Source: Terana coerulea (taxonomy: Eukaryota > Basidiomycota > Agaricomycetes > Polyporales > Phanerochaetaceae). Taken from it: a stretch of 64,000 bases of DNA. Shown piece by piece: positions 22,093 through 33,656 of this stretch (position 1 is the stretch's first letter; each line of letters starts with the position of its first letter). Position numbers and translations under genes: made by a program. The notes below the pieces were generated by a model. The model did no database searches. It was not told the DNA's origin and worked only from the letters and a program-made list of their open reading frames with translations. The stretch covers positions 183,926 to 247,925 of the forward strand of contig JAKOGH010000121.1 in NCBI GenBank assembly GCA_024811115.1, read 5' to 3'.

Positions 22093-23685
22093 CTACGCCG
22101 GATGACTGGATGACAGCGCCTCCAGGTCGACCTGGCTGTACACGTCGCTCCCTAGCTCCGTGCCTTTCCAATACGCGTCCCATTCGTCCTCCCCGTCTTC
22201 CTGCGGCCCATTTTCGGCCGCTTCTGACGAGACGTTCGCCTCATCCGTCAGCAGGCCAATCAGTTCGTTGCTGAGGCTGTCGTCCGATGTAGGTACTGGA
22301 AGCTCAGGTATCTCAGCAGGATTTGTCGCATGTGCAGTCGGTGTGGGTAGAGGTAGCGCAGCAGCCTTCCGAACGGGCGACGAGTGTTCAAAGTCTCTAC
22401 TGTCCGAGTCTTGCGGCGGTAGCGCAGTGATTCCGCGAGCAGTAATGATGTAGTCCACCGACGCCGGCGGCGCGAGCACGTTGAATATCACGGACATCCT
22501 CCGCAACCGTATTGGCAGCTCGTCGTCCTCGCCCGCCACCACGACCCGTGTCCCCGCCACGTCCGCGTCCTCGTCCAACCGGGGCCGCTTCGCGGTCATG
22601 CCACGTCGCTCGCCGTCGTCGAGGTAGCGCATGCGCCGCGTGCGGCTGAGCATCACGCGCGCGTTGACCTGGTTCGCCCACGCGAGACCGAGCGCGGCCT
22701 CCTTCACGCCGCCCGCGCGCCCGAACAGCGCCGCCTGCGCGCGATAGCTCACCTCGTGCGCCGACGCGCCAGGCGGCGGCCCGCGCTCGATCACGTCGCT
22801 CACCTCGTTCACCGCGACGACGGCGGCGCCATGCGCGCCCGCGAGGCCGTGCAGCAGCGCGGAGACCTCGGCCAGCGCACGGGCGCGCTCCATGAGCGTG
22901 ACGGCGGAGGTCTTCGTGTCCGAGTGGAAGAGCTCCGGCAGCGCGTCGAGCACGATGAGCTTGATGGGCTTCGCGCCCGCGCGCGCGGCGGTGGCGGCGA
23001 GGAACGCGGGGAGGGTGTTCGCGAGGACGTGCCGCAGGATGGGGAGCGTGGGCGTCTTGAGAGTGTGGATGTCGTCGAGGCTGCACAGAGAGGGCGAGAG
23101 CAACGGGTGCGCGTCGATCATCTCGACGAGGCGGTTCGTGGGCAGCGTCCATGAGGTCGAGAGGAAGCATGCGCCGCCAGATATGCCGCCCATATGCCTT
23201 GGCAGCTGCACGCACAGTGAGAGCTGCATGACGAGCTGGGTCTTCCCTGCTGCACTGATGTCCTGCTCAGGCTGTGCACGCGCCAGTACTGCTAACCAGA
23301 GGTGCGCACTTACCTCTCGCCGACCACCTCCCACAGCTTTCTTGTTCGTATACCGCCTCCCAGCATCCCATCTACAAGCTCTTCGCCCGTTGTGAACGTC
23401 TCATCTCTGGGTATCTCCGGGTCGCCGAGTTTGAACAGCTTCGGCGCGACCTCATCGCACACGATATTGAGGATATCCTGCGCCTCTTGATGCGAGATCC
23501 TGCATTTCTTCACGACATCTGACGGAGACAGTAGCACAAGGTCTGTCACTGTCAAGATATTCGCTGTACGCATTCATGTTAGCCAAAGGCATATGTATGC
23601 TATGACAATGCGACGTGCCTCGCTTCAGGATATCTTTCCAGCCGGGAGATAGGTGCTGGAGGGCCGCAAGAGACGGTGGTTCCAT
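22093..23685 (-). CDS. RAD57: Rad51 paralogue, Rad57-like
   Basis: The protein has about 490 residues. The N-terminus is MEPPSLAALQHLSPGWKDIL, followed by the helical segment LTVTDLVLLSPSDVVKKCRI. The RecA core carries FTTGEELVDGMLGGGIRTRK, a Walker A box spliced as GESAAGKTQLVMQL, and a Walker B-like strand IKLIVLDALPELF. Later core motifs include GAAVVAVNEVSDVI and LGLAWANQVNARVMLSRTRR. The C-terminus is an extended acidic tail ending DLEALSSSHPA. Rad57 pairs with Rad55 and helps Rad51 filaments form in homologous recombination. Other Rad51 paralogues (XRCC3) are close relatives, so the exact orthology is inferred. Exact exon 1-2 joining is uncertain. Confidence 0.83.
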
Positions 23686-23964
23686 TTAAATGGGTAAGTA
23701 GGGAACTAAGCAAGTCAGTGTAGTGGTGTCATGCATAATGCCCGTGAGCAGCAGTGCACGGCCACGGTGGTGGCGGCAACAACGGAAGAGAGACGCCAAA
23801 TCCTCCACGCGACCGCGGCGTCTGCTCTTGTCGCAGAAGCCACCTTCCTGATTGGGAGATGTGGCGTCCTTGAACTTTGCAGGACCATGGTAACTCATCC
23901 ACTGCATGTTATCATTTGGGCCAGTATCCATGTCCGGAGTTTCAGACCAGAACCACTTTGACAT
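23686..23964 (-). CDS. small ORF abutting the RAD57 start codon
   Basis: This 92-codon ORF starts with ATG (MSKWFWSETPDMDTGPND). Its TAA stop touches the RAD57 ATG directly, in the same frame. It is Trp/Met-rich at the start and Arg/Cys-rich later. I recognise no family. It could be a separate small gene, an upstream ORF in the RAD57 leader, or chance. Confidence 0.3.
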   Translation of the reverse strand: MSKWFWSETPDMDTGPNDNMQWMSYHGPAKFKDATSPNQEGGFCDKSRRRGRVEDLASLFRCCRHHRGRALLLTGIMHDTTTLTCLVPYLPI

Positions 23965-24062
23965 TCGCAGAAACTGATGATTTATTTCGGGGTCACGTTA
24001 CAGTCGACTCCAACAGATACCAGATGCATCAACAGAACAGGGTATACTAGCACAGTGGTGAT

Positions 24063-26258
24063 TTAAGCGATACGGAAGATGGAAGAGAGGTACTTCCCAA
24101 CACCCTCTGGAGAAGTCGCAAAAGCGCCGATCACCGCGTCGGGGCGGATGATGACGGCAATGGGCTCCTTGACATTCTGCAAACCATATCCCGCACGCGC
24201 GTGTCCCTTGGAGTCCTCGAAGGCGAGTGTGACACCCTCGGGCACGCCGCCAATCTTCTTACCGGCAGGAACAATGAGCAGCGTACCCCTCAGCTCGCGA
24301 GGGATGACGCTCAGGGCGTCGAGGAAGGGCTGCTCCTCCTTGGGGGCCCCGGACGTGAAGATCAGGATAATATGCGACTTCGGCGCCAGCATGTCGAAGA
24401 GCCGCATGCTCTTGCCGACGCCTTTGGGCCCGAGGCACACCAAGTCGGGGGCGTCGGGCGCGCGGTCGCCCGCACGGGTGTCGTGGCCGGCCGAGCCGTA
24501 CGCGTCGCGCAGGTTCTCCACGCCCGCGAACCGCTCGTCGTACACGGCGGAGCTCCAGCGGTAGTTGAGGTCGAGCTGGAAGAGCTTGCGGCCGCGGAAC
24601 CAGTTGTGCTCCTGGCGGTCCGCGCCGGCGTCAGCCGCCTTCGCCTGCTGGATCTTGCGCGCCATGTCTGTGTTGAACGATCGGTGGTAGAGCTCGGTGG
24701 TGATCTTCAGCATGTCGGCGATAGTGGGCATGCGCTCGATTTCGAACGAGCTGAGGAGGTCAGGTGAGGCAACGTCCTTGACGGCGAGCGCGAGTTTCCA
24801 GCCGAGGTTGAACTAGGGGAGTGGCGTTAGCGAGTTGCAACGGGGATAAGCTCAAGGTACGCACGCCATCCGCAATACTGGAGTTCAGGCCCTGACCTCC
24901 GGTAGGAGAGTGGGTATGAGCAGCGTCTGCAATAGGATAAGATCGATGTTGCTGCGGTGCAAACTAAAAGAACTTACCGCCGATGATGAACACCCGGCCA
25001 ACCTGGAACTTCTCCGCCATGCGGATGTTGGCCCTACCGCTCATGCATGAGGACTAGATTCCCTAGCTTCCTGAGAATATCTCACCTCCATTCTCCCTGC
25101 CAAGTGACCTTCGTGACCGTGAGGTCCGTCCGCTTGCTGATTCTGTGGAACTCGCTCAGCACGGCCTCGACGCTCTTTTCTGTCTTCAGCTTCTCGTAGT
25201 TAATCTCGGGGCCCGAAAAGATCATTTGGAATGCTCCAGAGGCTCCGGTGTGACGGATGCTCGCACTGTTGAGGGACTTGGTCATCATTACGTGAAACTG
25301 CATGCGACATTGAGGCCTTACAATGCGGTCTTAACATCTCCCCAAAGCCAAAGGTCCTACATTGACATGAGTATACAGGCGAGGTTAGTACTCTGCATGA
25401 GAAGGCTTACATTGTTTCCGTCTATGCCTTCAACGACGGTGTCGACGATGTACATAGTGCCCTCGTCGCGCGTTTCACCGACAAAGTTGAGCTTCAGGGC
25501 CTTGCGGACAGTGCCTGCGGGGTAGGCGGTTAGGTGACAGGGGAAGGAGGAGAGCAAAGACACATACTGCGGCCACCATCAGCTCCGATAAGGTAAGAGT
25601 ACTTGGTGTGCTCCGTAGTGGTCTTGCCATCGATGGTCTTCGCAATCTCGGCAGTAACACCGTCCTCGTCCTGGGTGAAGCTAGCGAGGGCAGTTCCAAG
25701 CTCGACCGAACCGCCGAGGGCCTCGATGTGCTTTCTCAGGACGGACTGGTGCTTCCACTGTCCGAGCGTCACCATGCGACCCTGAATAGAGGGGTTTGAG
25801 CGACATATACGGCAGCGAGAAGCCAACAATTACCTCAGGGAAGGCGGGCGTCGGCTCAATCTCCTCAGAGACCTTGACACTCTTGACGACCTTGTGCGGG
25901 TCGTTGGGGTCGTGAACGTGGAAGAAAGGCGAGCGGGCAGCCGCCGCCTTGATGTCATCTCCCGCTCCGAGGAAGTGTTCAATCTCAAGTGTCCTGGGCT
26001 ATTGTCACGGTCATTCAGCTGCTCTCTGGAGGTGAACAGAATAGGCTAGCTCACCATGACACCAGGCCCACGCTCTCCAATGTGGTGCTCGGCATCCCGC
26101 TCGATGATACGGACGGGAACGCCGCTCTTGAGCAAGGTCAAAGCGCAAGCGAGTCCAGCCGGACCAGCACCAGCCTGGAGTGTGTAACACACTGTTAGTC
26201 CAAGCTACAGGCATAAGCGAAACTCTTCACTTACAATGAGGACTGAAGGAGTAGACAT
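24063..26258 (-). CDS. FAD-dependent aromatic hydroxylase (phenol hydroxylase-like)
   Basis: The protein has about 570 residues. Exon 1 begins MSTPSVLI, followed by the dinucleotide-binding loop GAGPAGLACALTLLKSG. The middle has GRMVTLGQWKHQSVLRKHIE, the DG motif YLIGADGGRS, and the FAD-ribityl region AAHTHSPTGGQGLNSSIADG. The C-terminus has a thioredoxin-like fold segment (PKSHIILIFTSGAPKEEQPF and IAVIIRPDAVIGAF), as in phenol 2-monooxygenase/PheA-TfdB type enzymes. These flavoproteins use NADPH and O2 to hydroxylate phenolic substrates. Lignin-derived or secondary-metabolite phenols are plausible, but the substrate is not readable. Many short introns are present. A TATA box lies about 90 bp upstream. 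Confidence 0.87.
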
Positions 26259-26930
26259 TGTTGAAGAATATTTGCTATGCTTGGAACTATTTGTCGTGTC
26301 TGTGGTGAAGAGGATGTTGTTGTATCGAGATGAGTAGACCTCACCATTATATACGACTCCTCCTATCATGTTTCTCGTCCGCGTCATACGTTGATACGTA
26401 ACAAATAAAAAAATAAAAGGACTGCCGAGCCCATACGTTAGTCTGGATGAAGAGTGCCCGTCGACGGGAAGCAAGAACTTCCAAGAAGTGAAGTCCAGTG
26501 GCCCCTTGCACTTCGCCCGCTATGGGCGCTGCACTGCATCTGACCAGGTTGTATCCGTGGAGACCCTGTACTGCGCCCGCCGACCACACACGCACATTGC
26601 ACCACGGTGCCCATTTGGTCCGGGAGGCACAGCTATTTTTGTGTACTTTCATAGAATTCGGCGGTTGGATCGCCCGATCTCCGTTGTCTTTGTTTTACCT
26701 CTCCTGCCGGCCGCAGTCGTGGCGGCATTGGGGCGTCGTGTCCCTGCGGCGCCTCGGCAGGAACGCCACAAAGGTGATCAGAGCGGGTTCTATCTGATAA
26801 CCGCAGATGCCAGAAGTCCAATGTTTCCTCTTGTTGTACCGCCGTTATATTTCAAATCTGAAACAAAATCCATGAAAGAACACCGCTAAATCTACACATA
26901 CAAACCTGTCTGTCCGCTGGCTGGAACCAC
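26259..26930. other. intergenic, promoter of the hydroxylase
   Basis: This holds the hydroxylase promoter and the 3' end of HID1. No further gene was recognised. Confidence 0.45.
26346..26353 (-). promoter_or_regulatory. TATA box of FAD hydroxylase
   Basis: TATATAAT on the minus strand, about 90 bp upstream of the start codon. This suggests a regulated rather than housekeeping promoter. Confidence 0.5.
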
Positions 26931-29900
26931 TCACTGTCGCTGCCGAAGGGACTGTGAAGACTCCGTCCTTCCCAGAAAACCGCCGACTACGTTCGAGACC
27001 GTTTCGCTAAGTTGCCGCTGCATGACCTGCGTGTGCTTCACGTAGAACAGCCGAACACTGGTGGCATTCCAGATGCCCAGCGGGGTCATCCCGCGGACGT
27101 AAACCTCGCCCCAGATTAGCGACGCCAGCCAGACGATGGAGGCGTCCGTCCACTGTTGTCACGGGTTGAAGTTTCTATCAAGACCATCAAAAGGACGGGA
27201 GCAAAGAAGACTCACTATGAAGGGTCTCGGAGTCAGTGGCGGTGGCTTGGGCAGGTGCTCCTGCAGTGCGGCATTGCGCAAGAGATCCACAATTGCCGTA
27301 TTCGCCACCGGGCCGCTTAGCGACGTCTGCAACCCCTGAACTTTGGGCAGCAGCTCGGCGGTGACAACCATGACCACATCTAGAGGAAGCCTGCGCGACA
27401 GCCTGTGAGTCAATGGACACGAGCACAGCCTTATGGCCTCACCCCTGCTGCCACGAAGTGACCTGCAGGCCCCAGAGATGAGCACAGATTTCATGTCCGC
27501 ATGCCGAAAAAACATACCCATTCCTGAGTGGGAATGAACCCGTTCCTTCCAACGCCCGCCGCGGACAATCTCTCCAAGCTTCCCGTCATATCTTCTGACT
27601 CAGAACGCCCGGCTCGCATCTTGCCTCTGGCTTTCTCCGAGGGCGCAAGCGGTGACTCGCCCGACACCGACGCAGTGGGCTGGGTGGGCGACATCGGAGC
27701 TCGTCCAGCGCGGTCCTCCTCCTCTTCCAACGCCAACTGTCGCTGGGCCTCGATGTCGTCGACGACGTCCGCCGTACTCTCGTTACGCAGGAGCCTGGCC
27801 TTCTCGTCGCCTGGACGCTCGGCTTCCGACTGGCTCGCCCGGCCCTTCTGCTTGTCGCTGGAGTTGCGCTCCTCTTTGGCTAGTTGTTTCCGACGGATTT
27901 CCCGCAGGCCGCGGGCTAGCGTGAAGGTCCCTAGGTCCTCGAATGTTTTGTGGGCCCGCACAAGGGTATAGACGAGGTTAGGGTTATCGGCCAGGTGCCT
28001 TATCAACACCGCATTGAACACTTCCAGCCTAGGTGTATCCGTCAGCGACAAGCTAACGGACATACAGACGAACGCTATACATGAAGAAGAGTAGCCTAGG
28101 GTGGCCCTCATCAGACAACAGGAATGACGGATTGGAGAACGCAGTGAAGAGTTGCATCAAGCGCGCCGAGGAGTTGATGCTTAGGTTCTTGAAGTAGGGC
28201 GCCGCGTTCGTCAACGCGATGACCAGTGCAGGATACAGCGAGTTCAGCGAGCCGGAGGTCGTCGCAACCATGGAGTATACGGACTACGCACAAGATCAAT
28301 ACATGGTGCGTGCCTCATACATCTGATACGGCTACTCACGTTGATTAAAAAGTCGCCTGCGTTGCCCATGGTAGGATACTTCGGTGGCAGCTGCGCTTTA
28401 ATCGGGGAGACCATCTTGGCCCCGAAAGTGCGTTCCGAAGACAAGCTCTGCACAATATATGATATGGCGCGACAGAGGCCTTGTTGCTCTGAAGTGAAGT
28501 CAATATCAGGGCGAACTATACCAATATCTGACGACTTACCGGGCTTGTCTTTGATCTCAAGCCCGTAGGACAGTAGGTATGCGAGAAGATCCATACCTCT
28601 CTCCGACTCCAAAATGAAGGCCCGGAATTTCTGCTCAACAAGTTCAGTCTCAGTAGCACATAGCGTACGCCGCTATCCATACTTTGTTCAGCTCTACGAT
28701 TTTCCAAAAGAAGATTACTACAACCAGATGAGCTTTGGAAGCGCAGCCGTTCAACAGCCAATACCCACCTATCTCGACTATATAGGGCACGGACTTTTTC
28801 GATCCGGGGAGTAGGTTGTTGAGTGATGACATCTGCTCCTCCATTACACCGACTACGCCATTCAAGATGAAGGCGAAGTCGTTGGTTCGGTGCTGCGCCA
28901 CCACTGAGATATGAGACGAATTATGAGAGGTTGAGGCACATACCAGTTTCGCGATGAAGTACCTGAAAGCGTTCGTCTTCGCACTTGGTGTGGACGATTC
29001 ACCGTCAGCCGAGGCTACGTCCCGTGCGCTTCCACTCTGGAAGTCCAAAAGCACACATAGCACTTGCAAGCACATCCCAACAAGGCTAGCCTTGGGGTCT
29101 TCTCCTTTGAACACCAGATGATTGTAAGGAAGCTTCCCTGCGACCCCTTCGATGAGATTTTTGCTGTGATGTGAGGAATTCATAGCAGTGTTAAGCAGCG
29201 AGCAAAGGATGGTAAGGACGTCGCGGCGAGGAGTATGTTGGACGAAGTGGAGGGTATACAGGGATGGTGATATGAACAGGGCAGACGGTGGCGCATATAT
29301 CTGCTTTGAAAATAGTACGAGCAGCGTACGCAGCACTTCGGTTTTGTTGCTCTCGTACGCTTGACTCGGACCTGGGTCTACGGTGGAACCCACACCTTTC
29401 TCCCTGGCATATTGTGTGTGAGCACGATAACCACCCCGACTGCGTTCCTGCCTACCATATTGTATAGTTGATCTTGTAATGGTTAACCTGTATCTTGGTA
29501 GGCAAAGTAAAGCCGCAGCAGAAGAGAAGATCAATCAAACAGCTGAAAAGTCGCTCAGCCATGGAGGGAAGCGTCTTGGTGGACTTTGGTTGCGAGGAGC
29601 TTGCGCCAGACGACCCAGCTGCCGGCGGGGACGAATCTTGTTCCTCTGCGTCATCTTCGTCGTCTTCTATGACAAACTGTGCTTGCGAGGTCTCGTTGCT
29701 CTCCACAGCATCTTGTTTGACGCTCTCCCTTCTCCAGAATACCTCCATTTCCAAGCGACTAGCCTCGCTTTCCGTCTCGAAGACGACGGGCAGAACGCGC
29801 TGAAGCACCCTGAGGCAGTTCAAGACTTCCTTGGTAGCGCTTCGCCCTTGGTTTCCCGTGCTGCTCTTGATAAACGAAGTCGCGAAGGACGCAACAGATG

Positions 29901-30371
29901 CATTCGGTGGAGTTGGGAAGGTGTGGTCGGAGACAAGGTTGAATAGACGAGAGGCTATGACCCGTAAAAGCGTTGCAACATTTTCTGGGGCCTCAATGAG
30001 GGCTCGGCGTACTGGATACCTGATTCAGTCATAGCAACCGTGTATGAGGGTGGACATACCGTCATGCACCGAGATCAAGGTGAAGACATCAGAGGTTGTG
30101 TCAAATAGTACGAGGTACTGTGAGCAAATGATGAGCAAACAAATGTGAGGTGTGCAGAGCAAAGGTACGCACTTGATCCCAATATGAATCCGTCTCAGGT
30201 ATGTTCTACAGGTTGTATGCACTTGAGGACACTCTGCACATAACTTTATAATCCCGTACTCACACGCGTCGTCGCTAACTTTGCGATGCCCCCGGGATGA
30301 CTTCTGAAAGCAAGCTTGGCTTCATCGCCCAAAAGGTTGAAGGGCAATTTCTGGGGTAGCCTAGAGAACAT
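26931..30371 (-). CDS. HID1: HID1/Ftp105 (dymeclin-related) Golgi protein
   Basis: This large gene of many exons encodes a protein near 900 residues. The N-terminus is MFSRLPQKLPFNLLGDEAKL, then YLVLFDTTSDVFTLISVHD, RRALIEAPENVATLLRVIAS and NCLRVLQRVLPVVFE. The middle has GKLPYNHLVFKGEDPKAS and VGMCLQVLCVLLDF. The later part has EVFNAVLIRHLADNPNLVYT, a charged Ser/Glu-rich insert, then GLPLDVVMVVTAELLPKVQG. The C-terminus is ASIVWLASLIWGEVYVRG and SLRQRQ. This matches the HID1 family (fission yeast Ftp105), a peripheral trans-Golgi/medial-Golgi protein involved in sorting and secretory granules. The family is helical throughout, with no catalytic motif. The first exon start (ATG at 30369-30371) is inferred from the conserved N-terminus. 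Confidence 0.82.
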
Positions 30372-30926
30372 ACACGTATAGCAGCCCTGGTAGGCTTGAA
30401 GGTCGTGAAGTATGTAAGGAGAAGTGCGAAGTCAGGGTGGTACGTCAAGCGCCCAATTGTCCGGAAGCGCGGGCCCCGGGGTACTGCATTGTGATCGCAC
30501 TGATCCGTTTCCACGGAGATCGTGACCAATAAAGCAGGTGCTGTATTCGAGTACGCGTACGGCAGCGAGCTGGAGCTGTCGAATGTCCTTACTCCTAAGG
30601 CACAGAACAGAACTCGCCTCAAGGAACGAGATATACTATGATAGTAGCCGAATATAGAGGGAATTAGAGTAAGGATGCGAGTGAGACAGCGACACTAATC
30701 CAACGATACACATCAGCATGAGACGAGACCAATAAATCTACAACAAAAAAAGGAAATCGGCGAGTAATGTAATGATACAGAGGGGGAGATGCAATGTAAT
30801 GATGTGCCGTGCGATGGTAAGATACGAGAAGTGGAAGTGAATGCATAGCAATGAAAGTGACGAGACTGCATGTGTCCGGCACCAAAGCATAGATGAGCAT
30901 GGGGCATGTCCATGGAACGTGGAAAG
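30372..30926. other. intergenic upstream of HID1
   Basis: AT-richer than its surroundings. It holds the HID1 promoter and the 3' end of the next minus-strand gene. No gene was recognised. Confidence 0.4.
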
Positions 30927-31769
30927 TCATCCCGTCGCAGGTAGACGGGAGTTTTTCATCACCGAGCCTTGAGAGTCCTCAACTTCTTCTGCACCTCTCC
31001 GATATCCTTCCGGTTCCACTCGCCCACCCAAGTCCCATTGTTGCTCCCCGTGACCCACACTCTCGACGAACGCCTCGGAGCATGGTATTGCGGTGCGGCC
31101 GGGACATTTGCAGGTGCTGGCCTGACGAATATGGGTCGGCGGGAAGACCATCTCTGGGGGAATGTTCTCGCCCAACGTCCGCGTCAGCTTCGCCATCCTC
31201 TTTCGACGAACTTCAGTCGCGGAGGGAGTTGGTAGCGCATCAGGAAGGGAAGGCGACATAGGGACTGCGCCAAGCAGTGGAGACAGAGGGACGCGGGTAT
31301 CCGTTGGTAGGACGGGAACCGCATTGATGCGAAGAACGAGAGGACGCGGCGCGTCCCCCAATTTACGTGGCTTGAAGCCCGACGAGGATGACTTCGGCGA
31401 GGGAAGGACGTCGATGCTTGGGATCGACTCGGAAAGCGACGTGAGGGAAACGAGGGAAGAATTCGACGACGACGACGAATACACAGAGTCATCCTCTGTC
31501 GATGCGTCGGAGAGTGATGCCGTTTCAGGGAATAGTGTGAAGATGGACCCGTGGCGGCGCGAAGCTTTACTCCTGCAGCTGTGCGATGGGTGCGCGTATC
31601 CCCAAGAGCTGCGCTCTGTCGCAGGGAAGGCTTTGTTGCATTCGTCCGCATCTGCAAGGCGAGGTGTTGTGCCGAGCACTGCTCCGAGTTTGCGCGTCGA
31701 GCGTATCAGGCGAGCACGCTGGTAGGTGTCCAAGCGAGTTGCAGGTGAGTGGGGGCATGTCGTATGCAT
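30927..31769 (-). CDS. conserved basidiomycete-type hypothetical protein
   Basis: One long exon gives about 280 residues. An N-terminal segment YQRARLIRSTRKLGAVLGTT and a central RRKRMAKLTRTLGENIPPE look conserved; I associate both with uncharacterised proteins common in Agaricomycetes. Between them lies a Ser-rich, low-complexity region with Pro. The C-terminus is charged. There is no signal peptide, membrane helix or enzyme motif. An alternative start lies a few codons upstream in another frame (MATYDAYDMPPL), which would need a splice. Function unknown. Confidence 0.6.
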   Translation of the reverse strand: MHTTCPHSPATRLDTYQRARLIRSTRKLGAVLGTTPRLADADECNKAFPATERSSWGYAHPSHSCRSKASRRHGSIFTLFPETASLSDASTEDDSVYSSSSSNSSLVSLTSLSESIPSIDVLPSPKSSSSGFKPRKLGDAPRPLVLRINAVPVLPTDTRVPLSPLLGAVPMSPSLPDALPTPSATEVRRKRMAKLTRTLGENIPPEMVFPPTHIRQASTCKCPGRTAIPCSEAFVESVGHGEQQWDLGGRVEPEGYRRGAEEVEDSQGSVMKNSRLPATG

Positions 31770-33656
31770 CGTACGTAGCCATGGTGGAAGGAGTGGGAGA
31801 CAATTAGGGTGAGATGTTTCGCTGGTAGGGTATTGTTATGAGAGACCGCGCACTGTCCCAGACGGTGCTCTAGCTGATCACGGAGTCGTCGGAATATAAA
31901 AGAAAGGGAAACGGAGGTAACGCGTGGCTGGTCTAGAAGACGGTGGTGGGGCCAGGGTTGCGGAGGGCCAAGCGGGTCCTCTATAATAGGTCGACCGCAG
32001 ACAATAGCGGTAATGCCGACATGGTGTGGGACAATCAGTGGACCAGAGCAAGCCTGCGCAAAGCCTTTAATTAATCGACAATTGTCCTACGCCCGCTGAC
32101 AATTTGTTGACACATACCGTTCAGGCCCGACAATATTGGCAGGCGAGTCCCATCCGGCTTCACGGTGGGAGAGAGTGAAGAAGCAACAATTGTCAATTGG
32201 CTGGCAGTGTGAGACGCCCGACTGTTATGTCCTTACCGTTAGGCGCCAATGCAAACGCCGCTTTGCTTCGTCGCTTCTCCCTCACTCTCTCCAAGCGTAC
32301 AAGTTAAGAATTATGTTCCAAAACTTCACTCACTACATCTTCGAATTTTGGCTTGAGAAATAGGCCATGCGAAGCTAACACTTAGGTCAGGCTGCAAAGC
32401 TACGGCCCGATCAACACGTCACAACTTGGCAAACGCGGGCTACCCGAAGAGGTAGAACTTGAAGTCACGGATGCACCGCTTGCAATCTCCAAGGATGCAG
32501 TTAGGGTGCAGTGCTCCAGGGTAAGAGCTCCCGTGGCAACTGCAATCCTGGCTGCATACCGACGAGCCATCCTGATTCCTCTGCATCCTACGGGTCCTAC
32601 ATGACGCCGAGTAAGTCTTACCATGGATTAAAATTTATAGTCGCCTTTCCGTATACGCCACTTCCTGTTGAGGGCAAGGCAGCATTGCTGTCGCCTCGAC
32701 CGGATGGCACCCACTCGGTCTGAATCCATGCCATCCAGGTCAGTTCGCGCAACGAGGGCCCATGCTCTGTACCCTGGAACCGCACTGGTGTCTTCTAGCT
32801 TTCCAAAAGAACCACTGCCAGTGGCTCAGTCTAGACCCAAGGTTGTCTGCATCGGGGGTCCTCACGAATGGACGCATTAATCGTCACGTAAACGGAAATG
32901 TCATCCTTCCCGGACGCCAGTCCAGAATCACACATATCGTCCCCTAACGGTGTGCAGGGATTTCCGAGGGTTGGTTAGGTGATAGAGTGGTCGACGTTCC
33001 TGGTAGGAGCTCACAGCATGAGGCAAACAGTCGAAAAGAGTAGCTATGGTCGCTGAGACTGTCCAGCCCATCGTCGACTCAGACAGTAGTGCGTGCGTTA
33101 GATGCAACATACTTGCACAAGTTCATTAACTATGAACCAATTGCAAGTCCGAGTCACAGCATGCGTAAAGCAAGAACGGATTCAAGTGTCGGAATCCGGC
33201 TGGAACGACGGATCTCGATTCATTTGTTCATGCCTGTCTGAAAATTGAGGCCACGCCGTCTTTTGTTCCACTGATCCTCCGACATACTGCGGCTCGGGTT
33301 CTCAAACGCCTGCAAGCCAATTATGAGGGCATTTTACGAGCATTTTACGCTCATTGTTGATTCTCAACTGCGACTTCGCCTGTTGCATTCAGCGGCCACT
33401 GAGGACAAGGTCTAGGAAGGAGTTCCGAGGGGCCGCGGGATGAATGCATTTAAACATCGGAGTCTGGTTACAGATAGTGAAACGTTGGTGAAGAGTTCGC
33501 GCGTTGCAGTAGCTCCCTGGGCATGCATTTAATAGCATAGATCCAACCAGTAATGTAACAAGATGATCAACAAGCGCAACAGTGTGGTAATCTAGGACGA
33601 GACTCAGGACGACCTCGGAACTGTAACTGTCTCTAAGGAAGGAGATGCATTCCCAG
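31770..33656. other. large intergenic region
   Basis: About 1.9 kb. It contains a cluster of CAATTG-type palindromes at 32.07-32.20 kb. No gene or RNA was recognised. It is bounded by the start of the hypothetical gene and the 3' end of cupredoxin gene 1, both on the minus strand. Confidence 0.4.

Noticed and set aside
22397..23215. Long 272-codon frame on the minus strand overlapping RAD57
   Set aside because: Arg/Ala/His-rich shadow in another frame of the GC-rich RAD57 exon, which has clear Walker motifs.
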